Assembly: GCF_000472505.1 (NCBI RefSeq)
Contig: NZ_KI421429.1
Location: forward strand, 1 to 38,738
Length of the DNA: 38,738 bases
DNA from: Luteimonas sp. J29
Lineage (GTDB): Bacteria; Pseudomonadota; Gammaproteobacteria; Xanthomonadales; Xanthomonadaceae
Reading direction: 5' to 3'
The notes under the pieces were generated by a model that was given only the letters and a program-made list of their open reading frames with translations, made no database searches and had not been told where the DNA came from. Below, piece by piece: positions 8,975 through 17,731 of the stretch (its first letter is position 1; each line of letters opens with the position of its first letter). The position numbers and the translations under genes are program-made.

Positions 8975-9625
8975 CTAACGGGGCGGCGGGGTCGCGGACG
9001 GCGCCGCGGGCGCGGCCTGCACGCCCTGGGGAATGCCGGCCATGTGCGGCAGGCGGTGGGCGATGCCCTTGTGGCAGTCGATGCACGTCGCCTGCCCGGT
9101 CGCCAGGAAGGTGCGGTGGATGCGGGCCGCCCGGCTCGCCTGCCGGGTCAGGTCCATCGAGTCGTAGTCGTGGCAGTTGCGGCACTCGAGCGAATCGTTG
9201 GCCTTGAGCCGGGTCCACTCGTGGGTGGCCAGCACCAGGCGCTCGTCGAGGAACTTCTCGCGGGTGTTGATGGTGCCGAAGATCTTGCCCCAGACTTCCT
9301 TGGACGCCTGCATCTTGCGCGCGATCTTGTCGGTCCAGTCGTGCGGCACGTGGCAGTCCGGGCAGGTGGCGCGCACGCCGGAACGGTTGCTGTAGTGGAT
9401 CGTGGTCTTGAGTTCCTCGAACACGTTGTCGCGCATCTCGTGGCAGGAGACGCAGAACCGCTCGGTGTTGGTCGCCTCCAGCGCGGTATTGAAGCCGCCC
9501 CAGAACACGATCCCGGCGAGGAACCCGCCCAGGGTGAGGAAGCCCAGGCTCAGGTGCCGCGCCGGCGCGTTGAACTGCCGCCAGAAGCCGCGCGCCACGC
9601 CGGCCAGGCGGCGCAGCGGCCTCAC
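8975..9625 (-). CDS. napC: NapC, tetrahaem cytochrome c quinol dehydrogenase
   Basis: A 216-residue NapC/NirT-family protein that passes electrons from membrane quinol to periplasmic NapAB. One N-terminal transmembrane anchor (about residues 25-45, [20 protein letters not shown]) precedes four CxxCH haem sites at 58-62, 88-92, 148-152 and 181-185 (CVSCH, CPDCH, CRNCH, CIDCH). The start is GTG at 9625, overlapping the napB stop as GTGA; the longer frame beginning at ATG 9733 lies inside napB and is Arg/Gly-rich. A low-complexity Ala/Pro tail ends the protein. It is the last nap gene, 124 bases before the ruvB start. Confidence 0.93.
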   Translation of the reverse strand: MRPLRRLAGVARGFWRQFNAPARHLSLGFLTLGGFLAGIVFWGGFNTALEATNTERFCVSCHEMRDNVFEELKTTIHYSNRSGVRATCPDCHVPHDWTDKIARKMQASKEVWGKIFGTINTREKFLDERLVLATHEWTRLKANDSLECRNCHDYDSMDLTRQASRAARIHRTFLATGQATCIDCHKGIAHRLPHMAGIPQGVQAAPAAPSATPPPR

Positions 9626-10161
9626 TGCCGCCCCCGCTCCGCGCGCGCGGCGCGTTCGGCCCGGAGCAGGCTGTCGATGTCCTCGAACCGGTTGTCCACC
9701 AGCGGAGCGGCGTCGGCCTGGACCACGTGGCACTGCACGCAGAAGTAGCGCCGCGGCGAGATCTCGGCCAGGAACTGGTCGTTGCGGTCCATGTAGTGGG
9801 TGACGCTGACCTCGGGCGCCTGGAACTGGGCCGCGTTGCTGCGTGCGTGGCAGAGCATGCAGCGGTTGGAATTGAGGTCGACCTGGTAGCCGTCGATGCT
9901 GTGCGGGATCGTCGGCGGCTGCATCGGGTAGGCGCGGCCGCGACGCCGGTCGAAGTTCTCCACCGCGGCCATCGGCAGCGGCGTGATCTCGGCGGTGATC
10001 GGCACGTGGCGCCGCAGCGGGTCGATGTCCTGCGACGGATTGCCGCGCGCGCCCACCTCGGGCGCCGGGGCGACCACCTGCGGGCGCGGCTCGCGGTCGC
10101 CGCAGCCGGCGAGCACGGCGGCGAGGACCAGGATCGACGGGGCCAGGATGTTCGCGCGCAT
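9622..10161 (-). CDS. napB: NapB, dihaem cytochrome c subunit of nitrate reductase
   Basis: A 179-residue electron-transfer subunit that passes electrons from NapC to NapA. Two haem-binding motifs are present (CMLCH, residues 101-105; CVQCH, 141-145), with candidate axial histidines in TIPHSID and VTHYMD. The N terminus is odd: a hydrophobic signal ends in a perfect lipobox, LAGC (Cys20) followed by Gly, so the protein may be lipid-anchored rather than soluble. It lies 1 base after napA and overlaps napC by 4 bases. Confidence 0.93.
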   Translation of the reverse strand: MRANILAPSILVLAAVLAGCGDREPRPQVVAPAPEVGARGNPSQDIDPLRRHVPITAEITPLPMAAVENFDRRRGRAYPMQPPTIPHSIDGYQVDLNSNRCMLCHARSNAAQFQAPEVSVTHYMDRNDQFLAEISPRRYFCVQCHVVQADAAPLVDNRFEDIDSLLRAERAARAERGRQ

Positions 10162-10162
10162 G

Positions 10163-12664
10163 TCAGGCCCCTCCCACCGCGGCCACCCGGACCGCGCACT
10201 TCTTGAAGTCGGTCTGCTTGGAGATCGGGTCGGTCGCGTCCAGGGTGACCTTGTTGATCAGCTGCGCGGCGTCGAACCAGGGCACGAACACCACGCCGCG
10301 CGGCATCCGGTTGCGGCCCCGGGTCTCGACCCGGGTCCGCATCGCGCCGCGCCGCGACGCCACGGTGACCTCGTCGCCACGCTTGAGGCCGCGCGCGCGG
10401 GCATCGTCGGGGTGCATGAACACCACCGCCGAGGGGAAGGCGCGGTACAGCTCGGGGATGCGCATGGTCATCGAGCCCGAGTGCCAGTGCTCCAGCACCC
10501 GGCCGGTGACCAGCCACAGGTCGTACTCCTCGTCGGGCGATTCGGCCGGCGGTTCGTAGGGCAGCGCCCAGATCACCGCGCGGCCGTCCGGGTTGCCGTA
10601 GAACTCGAAGCCCTTGCCCGGCTTGACGTAGGGGTCGCTGCCCTCGCGGTAGCGCCAGCGCGTCTCCTTGCCGTCCACCACCGGCCAGCGCAGGCCGCGC
10701 TCCTGGTGGTAGCGGTCGAACGGGGCCAGGTCGTGGCCGTGTCCGCGTCCGAACTCGGCGTATTCCTCGAACAGGCCCTTCTGCACGTAGAAGCCGAAAG
10801 CCGCGGACTCGTGGTTGGCGTAGCCCTGCTCGATCTCGTCCACGCCGAAGGCGTCGACCTTGCCGTTGCGGTACAGCACCTCGAACAGGGTCTTGCCGCG
10901 GAACTGCGGGTTCGCCGCCAGGATCTCCTCCGGCCAGCATTCGTCGGTGGTGAAGCGCTTGGAGAACTCCATCAGCTGCCACAGGTCCGAGCGGGCCTCG
11001 CCGGGCGCGTCCACCAGCTGGTGCCAGAAGTGGGTGCGGCGCTCGGCGTTGCCGTACGCGCCTTCCTTCTCCACCCACATCGCCGAGGGCAGGATCAGGT
11101 CCGCCGCCTGGCAGGTCACGGTCGGATAGGCGTCGGACACCACGATGAAGTTGTCCGGGTTGCGGTAGCCGGGGTAGCCCTCCTCGAGGATGTTGGCCGC
11201 CGCCTGCATGTTGTTGTTGACCTGGACCCAATAGGCGTTGAGCTTGCCGTCCTTCAACGCCCGGTTCTGCTCGACCGCGTGGTAGCCGATCTCGGCCTTG
11301 ATGATCCCGTGCGGGATCTTCCAGATCTCCTCGGCATGGCGGCGGTGCTCGGGGTTGGTGACCACCATGTCCGCCGGCAGGCGGTGGCTGAAGGTGCCGA
11401 CCTCGCGCGCGGTGCCGCAGGCCGATGGCTGCCCGGTGAGCGAGAACGGGCTGTTGCCGGGGGTGGCGATCTTCCCCGTCAGCAGGTGAATGTTGTAGAC
11501 CATGTTGTTGGCCCACGTGCCGCGCGTGTGCTGGTTGAAGCCCATGGTCCAGAACGACATCACCTTGACCTTGGGATCGGCGTAGAGCTCGGCCAGCTTC
11601 TCCAGCCAGCCCCGCTCGACCCCGGTCGTCTCGACCGCGCGCTCGAGCGTGTACGGCGCCACGAAGCGCGCGAACTCCTCGAAGTCGATCGGGGTTCCGC
11701 CATTGGCGTCGTCCGCGTTCTTCGCCGCCACCTGCAGCGGATGCTCGGGGCGCAGGCCGTAGCCGATGTCGTCGTTGCCGCGCTTGAACGTGGTGTGCCG
11801 GTCGACGAAGTCCCGGTTCACCCGGCCGGTGCGGATGATGTGGTTGGCGATGTAGTTGAGGATCACCAGGTCCGTCTGCGGCCTGAACACCATCGGGATG
11901 TCGGCCAGGTCGAAGCTGCGGTGCTCGAAGGTCGAGAGCACCGCCACCCGCACGTGCGGGTTCGACAGCCGGCGGTCGGTGACCCGGGTCCACAGGATCG
12001 GGTGCATCTCGGCCATGTTCGAGCCCCACAGCACGAACGCGTCCGCGGCCTCGATGTCGTCGTAGCAGCCCATCGGCTCGTCCATGCCGAAGGTGCGCAT
12101 GAAGCCCGTGACCGCCGAGGCCATGCAGTGGCGCGCGTTGGGATCGATGTGGTTGCTGCGGAAGCCGGCCTTCATCAGCTTGTTGGCGGCGTAGCCCTCC
12201 CACACCGTCCACTGGCCGGAGCCGAACATGCCGATGCCGTCGCCGCCCTTGGCCTTGAGCACGGCCTTGAACTTCTCCGCCATCACGTCGAAGGCTTCCT
12301 CCCAGCTGACCGGGGTGAAGTCGCCGTCCTTGGCGAACACGCCGTTCCTCTTGCGCAGCAGCGGCGTGGTCAGCCGGTCGGCGCCGTAGAGCACCTTCGA
12401 CAGGAAATAGCCCTTGACGCAGTTGAGGCCGCGATTGACCTCGGCCAGCACGTCGCCGTGGGTGGCCACCACGCGGCCGTTGTGGACCGCGACGTTGATG
12501 CCGCAGCCGGTGCCGCAGTAGCGGCACGGCGCCTTGCTCCACTTCAGCTGGCCATCGCCCTCGACCACGGCATCGGCCAGCTGGGCCGGCAGCGGCAGGC
12601 CGGCGGCCAGCGCGGCGCTGGCAACGGCGCTGTTGCGGATGAAGTCGCGGCGGCTGGTGCTCAT
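10163..12664 (-). CDS. napA: NapA, periplasmic nitrate reductase catalytic subunit
   Basis: An 833-residue molybdenum bis-MGD enzyme that reduces nitrate to nitrite in the periplasm. The N terminus carries a twin-arginine signal (SRRDFIRNS). The [4Fe-4S] cluster ligands are Cys47, Cys50, Cys54 (CRYCGTGC) and Cys82 (LNCVKGYF). The Mo-ligating Cys180 lies in ARHCMASAV. The length and C-terminal molybdopterin dinucleotide-binding domain (for example [18 protein letters not shown]) match the NapA family rather than assimilatory NasA. The start overlaps the napD stop as ATGA. It belongs to a compact napEDABC operon. Confidence 0.97.
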   Translation of the reverse strand: MSTSRRDFIRNSAVASAALAAGLPLPAQLADAVVEGDGQLKWSKAPCRYCGTGCGINVAVHNGRVVATHGDVLAEVNRGLNCVKGYFLSKVLYGADRLTTPLLRKRNGVFAKDGDFTPVSWEEAFDVMAEKFKAVLKAKGGDGIGMFGSGQWTVWEGYAANKLMKAGFRSNHIDPNARHCMASAVTGFMRTFGMDEPMGCYDDIEAADAFVLWGSNMAEMHPILWTRVTDRRLSNPHVRVAVLSTFEHRSFDLADIPMVFRPQTDLVILNYIANHIIRTGRVNRDFVDRHTTFKRGNDDIGYGLRPEHPLQVAAKNADDANGGTPIDFEEFARFVAPYTLERAVETTGVERGWLEKLAELYADPKVKVMSFWTMGFNQHTRGTWANNMVYNIHLLTGKIATPGNSPFSLTGQPSACGTAREVGTFSHRLPADMVVTNPEHRRHAEEIWKIPHGIIKAEIGYHAVEQNRALKDGKLNAYWVQVNNNMQAAANILEEGYPGYRNPDNFIVVSDAYPTVTCQAADLILPSAMWVEKEGAYGNAERRTHFWHQLVDAPGEARSDLWQLMEFSKRFTTDECWPEEILAANPQFRGKTLFEVLYRNGKVDAFGVDEIEQGYANHESAAFGFYVQKGLFEEYAEFGRGHGHDLAPFDRYHQERGLRWPVVDGKETRWRYREGSDPYVKPGKGFEFYGNPDGRAVIWALPYEPPAESPDEEYDLWLVTGRVLEHWHSGSMTMRIPELYRAFPSAVVFMHPDDARARGLKRGDEVTVASRRGAMRTRVETRGRNRMPRGVVFVPWFDAAQLINKVTLDATDPISKQTDFKKCAVRVAAVGGA

Positions 12665-12963
12665 CCCGATGGCTCCTGCGCTGGCGCGGCGGCCGCGACC
12701 GCTTCGTCCGGCGGCGCCGCTTCGACGTGGTGGTAGACGAGGTTGACCGCGAGCACGCCCGGCACCGACTCGACCTGGCCGATGCCGTGCATCAGCGCGT
12801 CAGTGCCCTCGCATTCCTGCAGCAGCACGCTGCGGGTGGCGTCATGGATCGCGATCTCGAGGCCCGGGACGCTGGCAACCGCCTCGGCGAGCGCGGGCGC
12901 CGCGTCGCTGGCGTGGCGCACCACCAGGCTGGCGACGTGCCATTCGCGGATGCGCTCAGCCAT
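12661..12963 (-). CDS. napD: NapD, chaperone for the NapA Tat signal
   Basis: A 100-residue cytoplasmic protein of the NapD family. It starts with the family's EWHVASLVV strand and has a [15 protein letters not shown] strand near the end. NapD binds the twin-arginine signal of NapA and holds it back until cofactor insertion. Purine-rich GGGGGCAGGG precedes the start. It overlaps napA by 4 bases and lies 96 bases after napE. The last 20 residues are Ala/Pro-rich. Confidence 0.92.
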   Translation of the reverse strand: MAERIREWHVASLVVRHASDAAPALAEAVASVPGLEIAIHDATRSVLLQECEGTDALMHGIGQVESVPGVLAVNLVYHHVEAAPPDEAVAAAAPAQEPSG

Positions 12964-13059
12964 GTCCCTGCCCCCTGGCGCGTGCCTGCAAGCGGCGACC
13001 CGCCCACCCGCTCCCGCGCCTCGCGGCCCCTGCCCCTGCCGACGCGGGCGCGATCACGC

Positions 13060-13227
13060 TCACCCGGCGGGCGGCCCCGGGGGACCGGCGAACATCTGGT
13101 AGATCCAGACGGCGAAGCCGTAGCCGCCGACGATCATCACCGACAGCAGCGGGAACAGGACCACGGTGATGAAGAGGAACAGGAGCAGTTCCCGTCGCTT
13201 CGTCTGCTGTCCGGTGGTCGTGTCCAA
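13060..13227 (-). CDS. napE: NapE, small membrane protein of periplasmic nitrate reductase
   Basis: A 55-residue membrane protein, easily missed because of its size and TTG start. The minus strand gives a basic N terminus (TKRRELLLFLFI), one hydrophobic helix, and the strongly conserved family ending VGGYGFAVWIYQMFAGPPG. An AGGAG ribosome binding site (13236-13240) lies 8 bases before the TTG at 13227. NapE accompanies NapDABC in Paracoccus and Pseudomonas; its role is unclear. It is the first gene of the operon. The 108 bases up to the preceding gene should hold the promoter, but I find only a single TTGAC half-site there. Confidence 0.88.
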   Translation of the reverse strand: MDTTTGQQTKRRELLLFLFITVVLFPLLSVMIVGGYGFAVWIYQMFAGPPGPPAG

Positions 13228-13335
13228 CGCACGCGCTCCTGACGGGCCGGAAGGCTGGCTGCCCCCAGCCTACGCCGCCGCCCGCGCAAGTCAAAGCGCA
13301 GTGCAGCAATGCGCCGGCGAGACGGGCGCGCCGGC

Positions 13336-14343
13336 TCAGCCGCGGGCGAACGCGGATGCCGCGAGTTCGAACGAGTGCAGGCGCGCCTGGTGGTCGAAGA
13401 TGTTGGCGGTGAGCATCAGTTCGTCGGGACGGTGGCGCGCGGCGAACGCGGCGATGCCCTCGCGCACATCCTCCGCGTCGCCCACGACCGAGCACGCCAG
13501 CGCGTCCTCGACCATCGCCTTCTCCTGCGGGGTCCAGAACGCCTCGATGTCGTCGATCGGGGGCGGGATCAGCCCGGGCATGCCGCGGCGCAGGCGCACG
13601 AAGCTCTGCTGCTGGGTGGTGAACAGGCGCCTGGCCTCGGCGCGGGTGTCGGCCGCGACCACGTTGAGCGCCAGCATCGCGTACGGCGCGCGCAGCCGCT
13701 TCGAGGGCTTGAAGTCGCGGTGGTACAGGGCCAGCGCCTCGGTCATCGCCGCCGGCGCGAAGTGCGAGGCGAACGCGTACGGCAATCCCAGCGCCGCCGC
13801 GAGCTGGGCCCCGAACAGGCTCGAGCCCAGGATCCACACCGGCACGTCGAGGCCGGCCCCCGGCACCGCCTGCACCGGCTGGCCGGGCTGGACCGGCTCG
13901 AAGTAGCGCAGCAGCTCCATCACGTCGGACGGGAACGCCTCGGCGCCGGAGTAGTAGCGGCGCAGGGCGCGGGTGGTGGCCTGGTCGGTGCCCGGCGCGC
14001 GGCCGAGGCCCAGGTCGATGCGGCCCGGATACAGCGAAGCCAGGGTGCCGAACTGCTCGGCCACCTGCAGCGGCGCGTGGTTGGGCAGCATCACCCCGCC
14101 CGCGCCCACCCGGATCGCGGAGGTCCCGCCGGCGATGTGGCCGATCAGCACCGCCGTGGCGGCGCTGGCGATGCCCGGCATGTTGTGGTGCTCGGCCAGC
14201 CAGAAGCGGGTGTAGCCCAGCCGTTCGGCGTGGCGGGCGAGGTCGAGCGAATTGGCGAAGGCCTCGGCCGGCGTGCTGCCCTCGGTGACGGGCGCCAGGT
14301 CGAGCAGGGAGTACGGGATCGCGGGGGCGGGATGGTTTGGCAT
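13336..14343 (-). CDS. luciferase-like (LLM class) flavin-dependent oxidoreductase
   Basis: A 335-residue TIM-barrel protein of the bacterial-luciferase-like family, closest in style to the YhbW/MsnO8 group. Family marks are YSLLDLAPV at the N terminus, [15 protein letters not shown] (the WxAEHH motif), [17 protein letters not shown], and [15 protein letters not shown]. Such proteins use reduced FMN and oxygen, but the substrate is not predictable. The start at 14343 (MPNHPAPA) matches the family start; ATGs at 14379 and 14448 are in frame but add an atypical segment. It points the same way as nap with a 108-base gap, so it probably has its own promoter. Confidence 0.85.
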   Translation of the reverse strand: MPNHPAPAIPYSLLDLAPVTEGSTPAEAFANSLDLARHAERLGYTRFWLAEHHNMPGIASAATAVLIGHIAGGTSAIRVGAGGVMLPNHAPLQVAEQFGTLASLYPGRIDLGLGRAPGTDQATTRALRRYYSGAEAFPSDVMELLRYFEPVQPGQPVQAVPGAGLDVPVWILGSSLFGAQLAAALGLPYAFASHFAPAAMTEALALYHRDFKPSKRLRAPYAMLALNVVAADTRAEARRLFTTQQQSFVRLRRGMPGLIPPPIDDIEAFWTPQEKAMVEDALACSVVGDAEDVREGIAAFAARHRPDELMLTANIFDHQARLHSFELAASAFARG

Positions 14344-14479
14344 GGCCCTGAGGTGGGGACGGGCGTGGCGGGTTTCCATGCCGTGATCTGGCACCGGGAC
14401 GTAGCACACGGATGGAACGCCGTTGCCTCGCATGATGTGATAAAACATGCCAACGCCGCCAGCTCAGGGAGGAGCCAGG

Positions 14480-14947
14480 ATGCATGGAATTGCCTCGGCC
14501 GCACGGTCGCGCGCCTGCGCCGCCACAGTCGCAACGACGCTCGTCCTCGGCCTCTGGGTCACGGGAGTCTGTGCACAGGACGCGAGCGCGAGCCAGCTCC
14601 CGGACGCAACGGAGTCGGCGCGGATGCCGGTGGAGGTCCACGGCTTCTGGGACCTGGCCCCCGAACCCTGCGTGGTGGGACCGCACGCCGAAAGCGACAG
14701 CCGCCTCGAGATCGGCGCATATGTCGTGCGTGGGTACGAGGAACTGATGGAGGTCCGCGAGGTCACGCCGGTATCGGACGTTCCGCTGGCGTGGCGCGTG
14801 ATTGCGATCTCGGACATCGCCCCGCCGCACCTCCAGGGTCCGGCCCTCTATGTGCTGTCCGGAGACTCGCTGACGATCGCGGATGCCGGGCAGGCCCGGA
14901 CCTACGTCCGCTGCCGCGAGGCGACGGCCAGAGGGGATGAGCCATGA
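14480..14947 (+). CDS. small exported protein of unknown family; candidate immunity partner
   Basis: A 155-residue protein that I do not recognise. A signal peptide is clear (Arg-containing start, then AATVATTLVLGLWVTG, likely cleavage after VCA, near residue 32). The mature part has a beta-rich look with two cysteines (Cys64, Cys145) that could form a disulfide, and a GFWDLAPEPC segment. A strong GGAGG lies before the ATG at 14480; another ATG at 14447 is less likely. The stop overlaps the start of the next gene as ATGA. A periplasmic protein translationally coupled to a cell-wall-targeting protein resembles the immunity gene of an effector-immunity pair. That role is inference. Confidence 0.7.
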   Translation: MHGIASAARSRACAATVATTLVLGLWVTGVCAQDASASQLPDATESARMPVEVHGFWDLAPEPCVVGPHAESDSRLEIGAYVVRGYEELMEVREVTPVSDVPLAWRVIAISDIAPPHLQGPALYVLSGDSLTIADAGQARTYVRCREATARGDEP

Positions 14948-16197
14948 GCCGGGGAGGCGGTCACGAACATCGCGTCCTCCAGCTCGGCGAGCCCGACCGG
15001 CACGGGCGGCAGGCCAATGTCCCCGTCACGGGCCTGGAGTCGCTGGTCACCCATCATCCGAAATCCAATCGCCACGCGGCCATGGTCGACGGCGTCATCG
15101 TCGGCGTGGAATCCAGGACCAAACGCTCGTATGCGTTCGTGGCCGGGAAGTTCCAGGAAATCGAGACGCGACGGACGGACGAGTACGGCGCACTGGGGCC
15201 GGACCAGGTACTGCTGATCAAGGACTTCATCATCGAGACCCGGCGAACTGGCGAAGCCGGATGGACCAGGCAACTGGACGTCCCTGCGCCGGTTTCCGGA
15301 ACCGTCAGCCGGCGCGACGACCGGAACGGACTCGTCGAGATCTCGAACGACGTCGGCGAGGTCGTGGTCCGCATGCGCCACCTGAGCGCGATCCGCGTGG
15401 AGGCGGGCGACGACGTCGTCTACGGACAGGCACTGGGAACGCAGGACAATCGTGGACTCGGCTTGCCGGCCGGGCGTGCCGTCCATGTACACATCGAGGT
15501 GGACACCCGGTACTACGCCCAGTTCGAACGCTACATGGCGGATCTGGTCGACGGCCAGCTACTCGATGGCGCCACGGCCAGGGCAGGAGCTTCGGACCAC
15601 GCTGCCGCGCACGACGGCACCTTCCGCCTCGGCGAATCGCATCCGCGCATCGCCGGCCTGCAGCGGGTCATGCATGGCGAGGGCTATCGCGCGGCGGATG
15701 GCGGGCCGCTCGACCGCGACGGCGTCTACCGCCCGTCGATGCAGGGGGCGCTGCTGGACTTCCAGCGCGCGCACGGGGTTCCGCAGACCGGCGACATCGA
15801 CCCGGCCACGCTGCGCTTCGCGCCCGGACCGCGCCGGCGCGATCGCGACCTCGCCGACCGCTTCGAACCCGGGCGCCCGATGCCGCGCGAAGCGGCTCCG
15901 GCTACCGCACCCGGCCATCCCGACCATCCGGACCACCGCGGCCTGCTGCCGCCGGAGGCGGACCCGCCGGTCAACCGCAAGGGCACGGCCCCCGCGACGG
16001 GTGGACTGCTCGACCGGGTGCTCCCGGCGCTGGAGCAGCGCGACCCGGACGCGATCACGCGCGCCCTCTCCGATCTCGCCCGCTCGGACGGGATGCAGGC
16101 GTGGCTGGAGCGCGGACGCATGGCGCTCGACCTGCAGCAGCCGCCCGCCGCCGACAGCGCGCATGCGCGCACACCCGAGCCCCTCTTCCGCGGCTGA
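14944..16197 (+). CDS. LytM-like / peptidoglycan-binding protein without signal peptide; candidate secreted effector
   Basis: A 417-residue protein. Residues 113-187 look like the M23/LytM fold: a PVSGTVSRRD strand, RMRHLSAIRVEAGDDVVYGQ (His146, the HLS motif) and AVHVHIEVD (His181/His183, the HxH motif). The first zinc motif (HxxxD) is absent where expected, so the domain is degenerate or atypical. Residues 232-290 form a PG_binding_1 domain (HPRIAGLQRVM; ALLDFQRAHGVPQTGDID). The C-terminal 120 residues are Pro/Arg/Asp-rich (GHPDHPDHRGLL) followed by a helical stretch. There is no Sec or Tat signal, yet both domains target the wall, which suggests delivery by a specialised system. Xanthomonadales type IV effectors (XVIPCD-bearing) have this architecture, but I cannot confirm that domain. 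The start overlaps the upstream gene by 4 bases. Confidence 0.75.
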   Translation: MSRGGGHEHRVLQLGEPDRHGRQANVPVTGLESLVTHHPKSNRHAAMVDGVIVGVESRTKRSYAFVAGKFQEIETRRTDEYGALGPDQVLLIKDFIIETRRTGEAGWTRQLDVPAPVSGTVSRRDDRNGLVEISNDVGEVVVRMRHLSAIRVEAGDDVVYGQALGTQDNRGLGLPAGRAVHVHIEVDTRYYAQFERYMADLVDGQLLDGATARAGASDHAAAHDGTFRLGESHPRIAGLQRVMHGEGYRAADGGPLDRDGVYRPSMQGALLDFQRAHGVPQTGDIDPATLRFAPGPRRRDRDLADRFEPGRPMPREAAPATAPGHPDHPDHRGLLPPEADPPVNRKGTAPATGGLLDRVLPALEQRDPDAITRALSDLARSDGMQAWLERGRMALDLQQPPAADSAHARTPEPLFRG

Positions 16198-16289
16198 GGA
16201 TCGTCCTGTCCGACCGCCAGGCCAGTCGCCTGCCACCACAGCAACGACCAGGCGTGTTCCCGGACGCCCCGGCCCGGGATCGCGACCCT

Positions 16290-17579
16290 CTACCCCGACG
16301 CCACCACCCGGTTGCGGCCACCGGCCTTGGCGAGGTAGAGGCGCCGGTCGGCATCGGCCAGGAGCCGGTGCAGGTCGTCGTTCGGGGTCGCCGGGCGCAC
16401 CCCGATGCTCACCGTCATCCGCAGCATGCCGTTGGGCGACGGCACGTCGAGATCCTCGATCCGGCGCCGCAGCGCCTCGAAATAGTCGAGCAGCGGCCCG
16501 TCGGCCAGGTCCGGCACCAGCAGGCAGAACTCCTCGCCGCCGAAGCGCGCCACCAGGTCCCCCGGCCGGGCGTGCACCGACAGTTCGGCGGCCAACGCGC
16601 GCAGCGCGTGGTCGCCGGCCTCGTGCCCCCAGCCGTCGTTGATCCGCTTGAAGTGGTCCACGTCGAGGATCGCGGCCGCCAGCGGGCGGCCGGCCTCGCG
16701 CATCCCCGGCAGCATGCGCTCGGCCTGCTCGAGGAAGTGCCGGCGGTTCGGCAAGCCGGTCAGGAAATCTCGCGTGGCCAGGTCCTGCAGGCTGCCGACC
16801 AGCTCGAGCTGGTCGACGTTCTGCGACACCCGGCAGAAGAACTCTTCGCGCGAATAGGGCTTGCGCAGGAAGTCGTTGGCGCCGCTCTTGAGGAAGCGCG
16901 CGACCAGGTCGCTGTCGCCACGGCCGGAAACGCCGATCACCGCCACCCGGTCGCGCGGCCGCAGCGCGCGCAGGCGCCGGGTCAGTTCGACCCCGTGCAG
17001 GCCGGGTATGGCGTCGTCGACCATCGCCAGGCGGATGGTCGGGTCGCGTTCGATGATGCGCAGCGCGGTCTCGCCGTCGCCGGCCTGGAGCACGCGGTAC
17101 CCGTAGGTCCGCAGCAGCCCGGCGGCGTGGGCGCGGGCCGGGGCGGAAGCATCGACCACCAGCGCCGAGATCCGCCGGTTGCGCTCGAGCCGGTTCACCA
17201 GCCAGACGATGTACTCGAGGCTGCCCGGGTTGTCCTTGAGCACGAAATCGATCACGCGCCGCCGCAGCAGGCGCTCGCGCAGGCCTTCGTCGTACACGCC
17301 GGTCACCACCACGGTGGCCAGGCCGCGTCCGAGCAGGCAATCGACCACGTCGTCGCGGTGGCCGTCGGCCAGCACCAGGCCGGTGAGCGCCAGGAACCAG
17401 TCGTCGTGGAGGCCGAGCAGGCGCCGCGCCTCGGCCAGGGTCGATGCGGTCTCCACCGGCAGTTCGAGCTCCTGCTCGATCGCCTGGGCCACCGCACGCA
17501 CGTAGGTGCGCGAGTTCTCCACCAGCAGCACGCGCTGCGGCAGGACCAGGGGCGGGGCGATGGGCTCGAGCAGGGTCAT
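16290..17579 (-). CDS. diguanylate cyclase with two receiver domains (REC-REC-GGDEF)
   Basis: A 429-residue cytoplasmic signalling protein that should make cyclic di-GMP. REC1 (about 15-130) starts RVLLVENSRTYVRAV but appears to lack the phospho-acceptor Asp (LTGLVLADG where DLxLPDG is expected), so it is probably a pseudo-receiver. REC2 (about 138-255) keeps an Asp in MVDDAIPGLHG and a Lys in FLRKPYSR. The GGDEF domain (about 270-429) has an active GGEEF site, preceded five residues earlier by RPGD, an intact RxxD inhibitory site. The start at 17579 (MTLLEP) is chosen; the frame stays open far upstream inside kup without meaning. No partner kinase is adjacent. Confidence 0.92.
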   Translation of the reverse strand: MTLLEPIAPPLVLPQRVLLVENSRTYVRAVAQAIEQELELPVETASTLAEARRLLGLHDDWFLALTGLVLADGHRDDVVDCLLGRGLATVVVTGVYDEGLRERLLRRRVIDFVLKDNPGSLEYIVWLVNRLERNRRISALVVDASAPARAHAAGLLRTYGYRVLQAGDGETALRIIERDPTIRLAMVDDAIPGLHGVELTRRLRALRPRDRVAVIGVSGRGDSDLVARFLKSGANDFLRKPYSREEFFCRVSQNVDQLELVGSLQDLATRDFLTGLPNRRHFLEQAERMLPGMREAGRPLAAAILDVDHFKRINDGWGHEAGDHALRALAAELSVHARPGDLVARFGGEEFCLLVPDLADGPLLDYFEALRRRIEDLDVPSPNGMLRMTVSIGVRPATPNDDLHRLLADADRRLYLAKAGGRNRVVASG

Positions 17580-17731
17580 GCGGGCCACGGACAGGGCTTC
17601 ACGCCAACTACTAGCGGCCGGCGCTGCGCAGGCTTGAGGGGATGCGCGACGTCGCGTGTCCGGATCGGGTCGCCGTTCACGGCCCGGCGCCCGGCGGCCG
17701 ACCCGCTGCGTCAGCCGCGCTCCCGCGCGGG

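Noticed and set aside
9983..12736. A 917-codon plus-strand frame opposite napA
   Set aside because: The translation is His/Val/Arg/Gly-rich and lacks any motif; napA on the other strand is certain.
13228..13335. FNR-type operator upstream of napE
   Set aside because: Only one TTGAC half-site is present (minus strand, near 13290) without a matching second half, so a site cannot be claimed.
16073..16197. Certain XVIPCD domain at the C terminus of the candidate effector
   Set aside because: The GHPDHPDH start and helical tail are suggestive, but the typical conserved core is not recognisable by eye and the tail is not clearly glutamine-rich, so it is kept as a hypothesis only.
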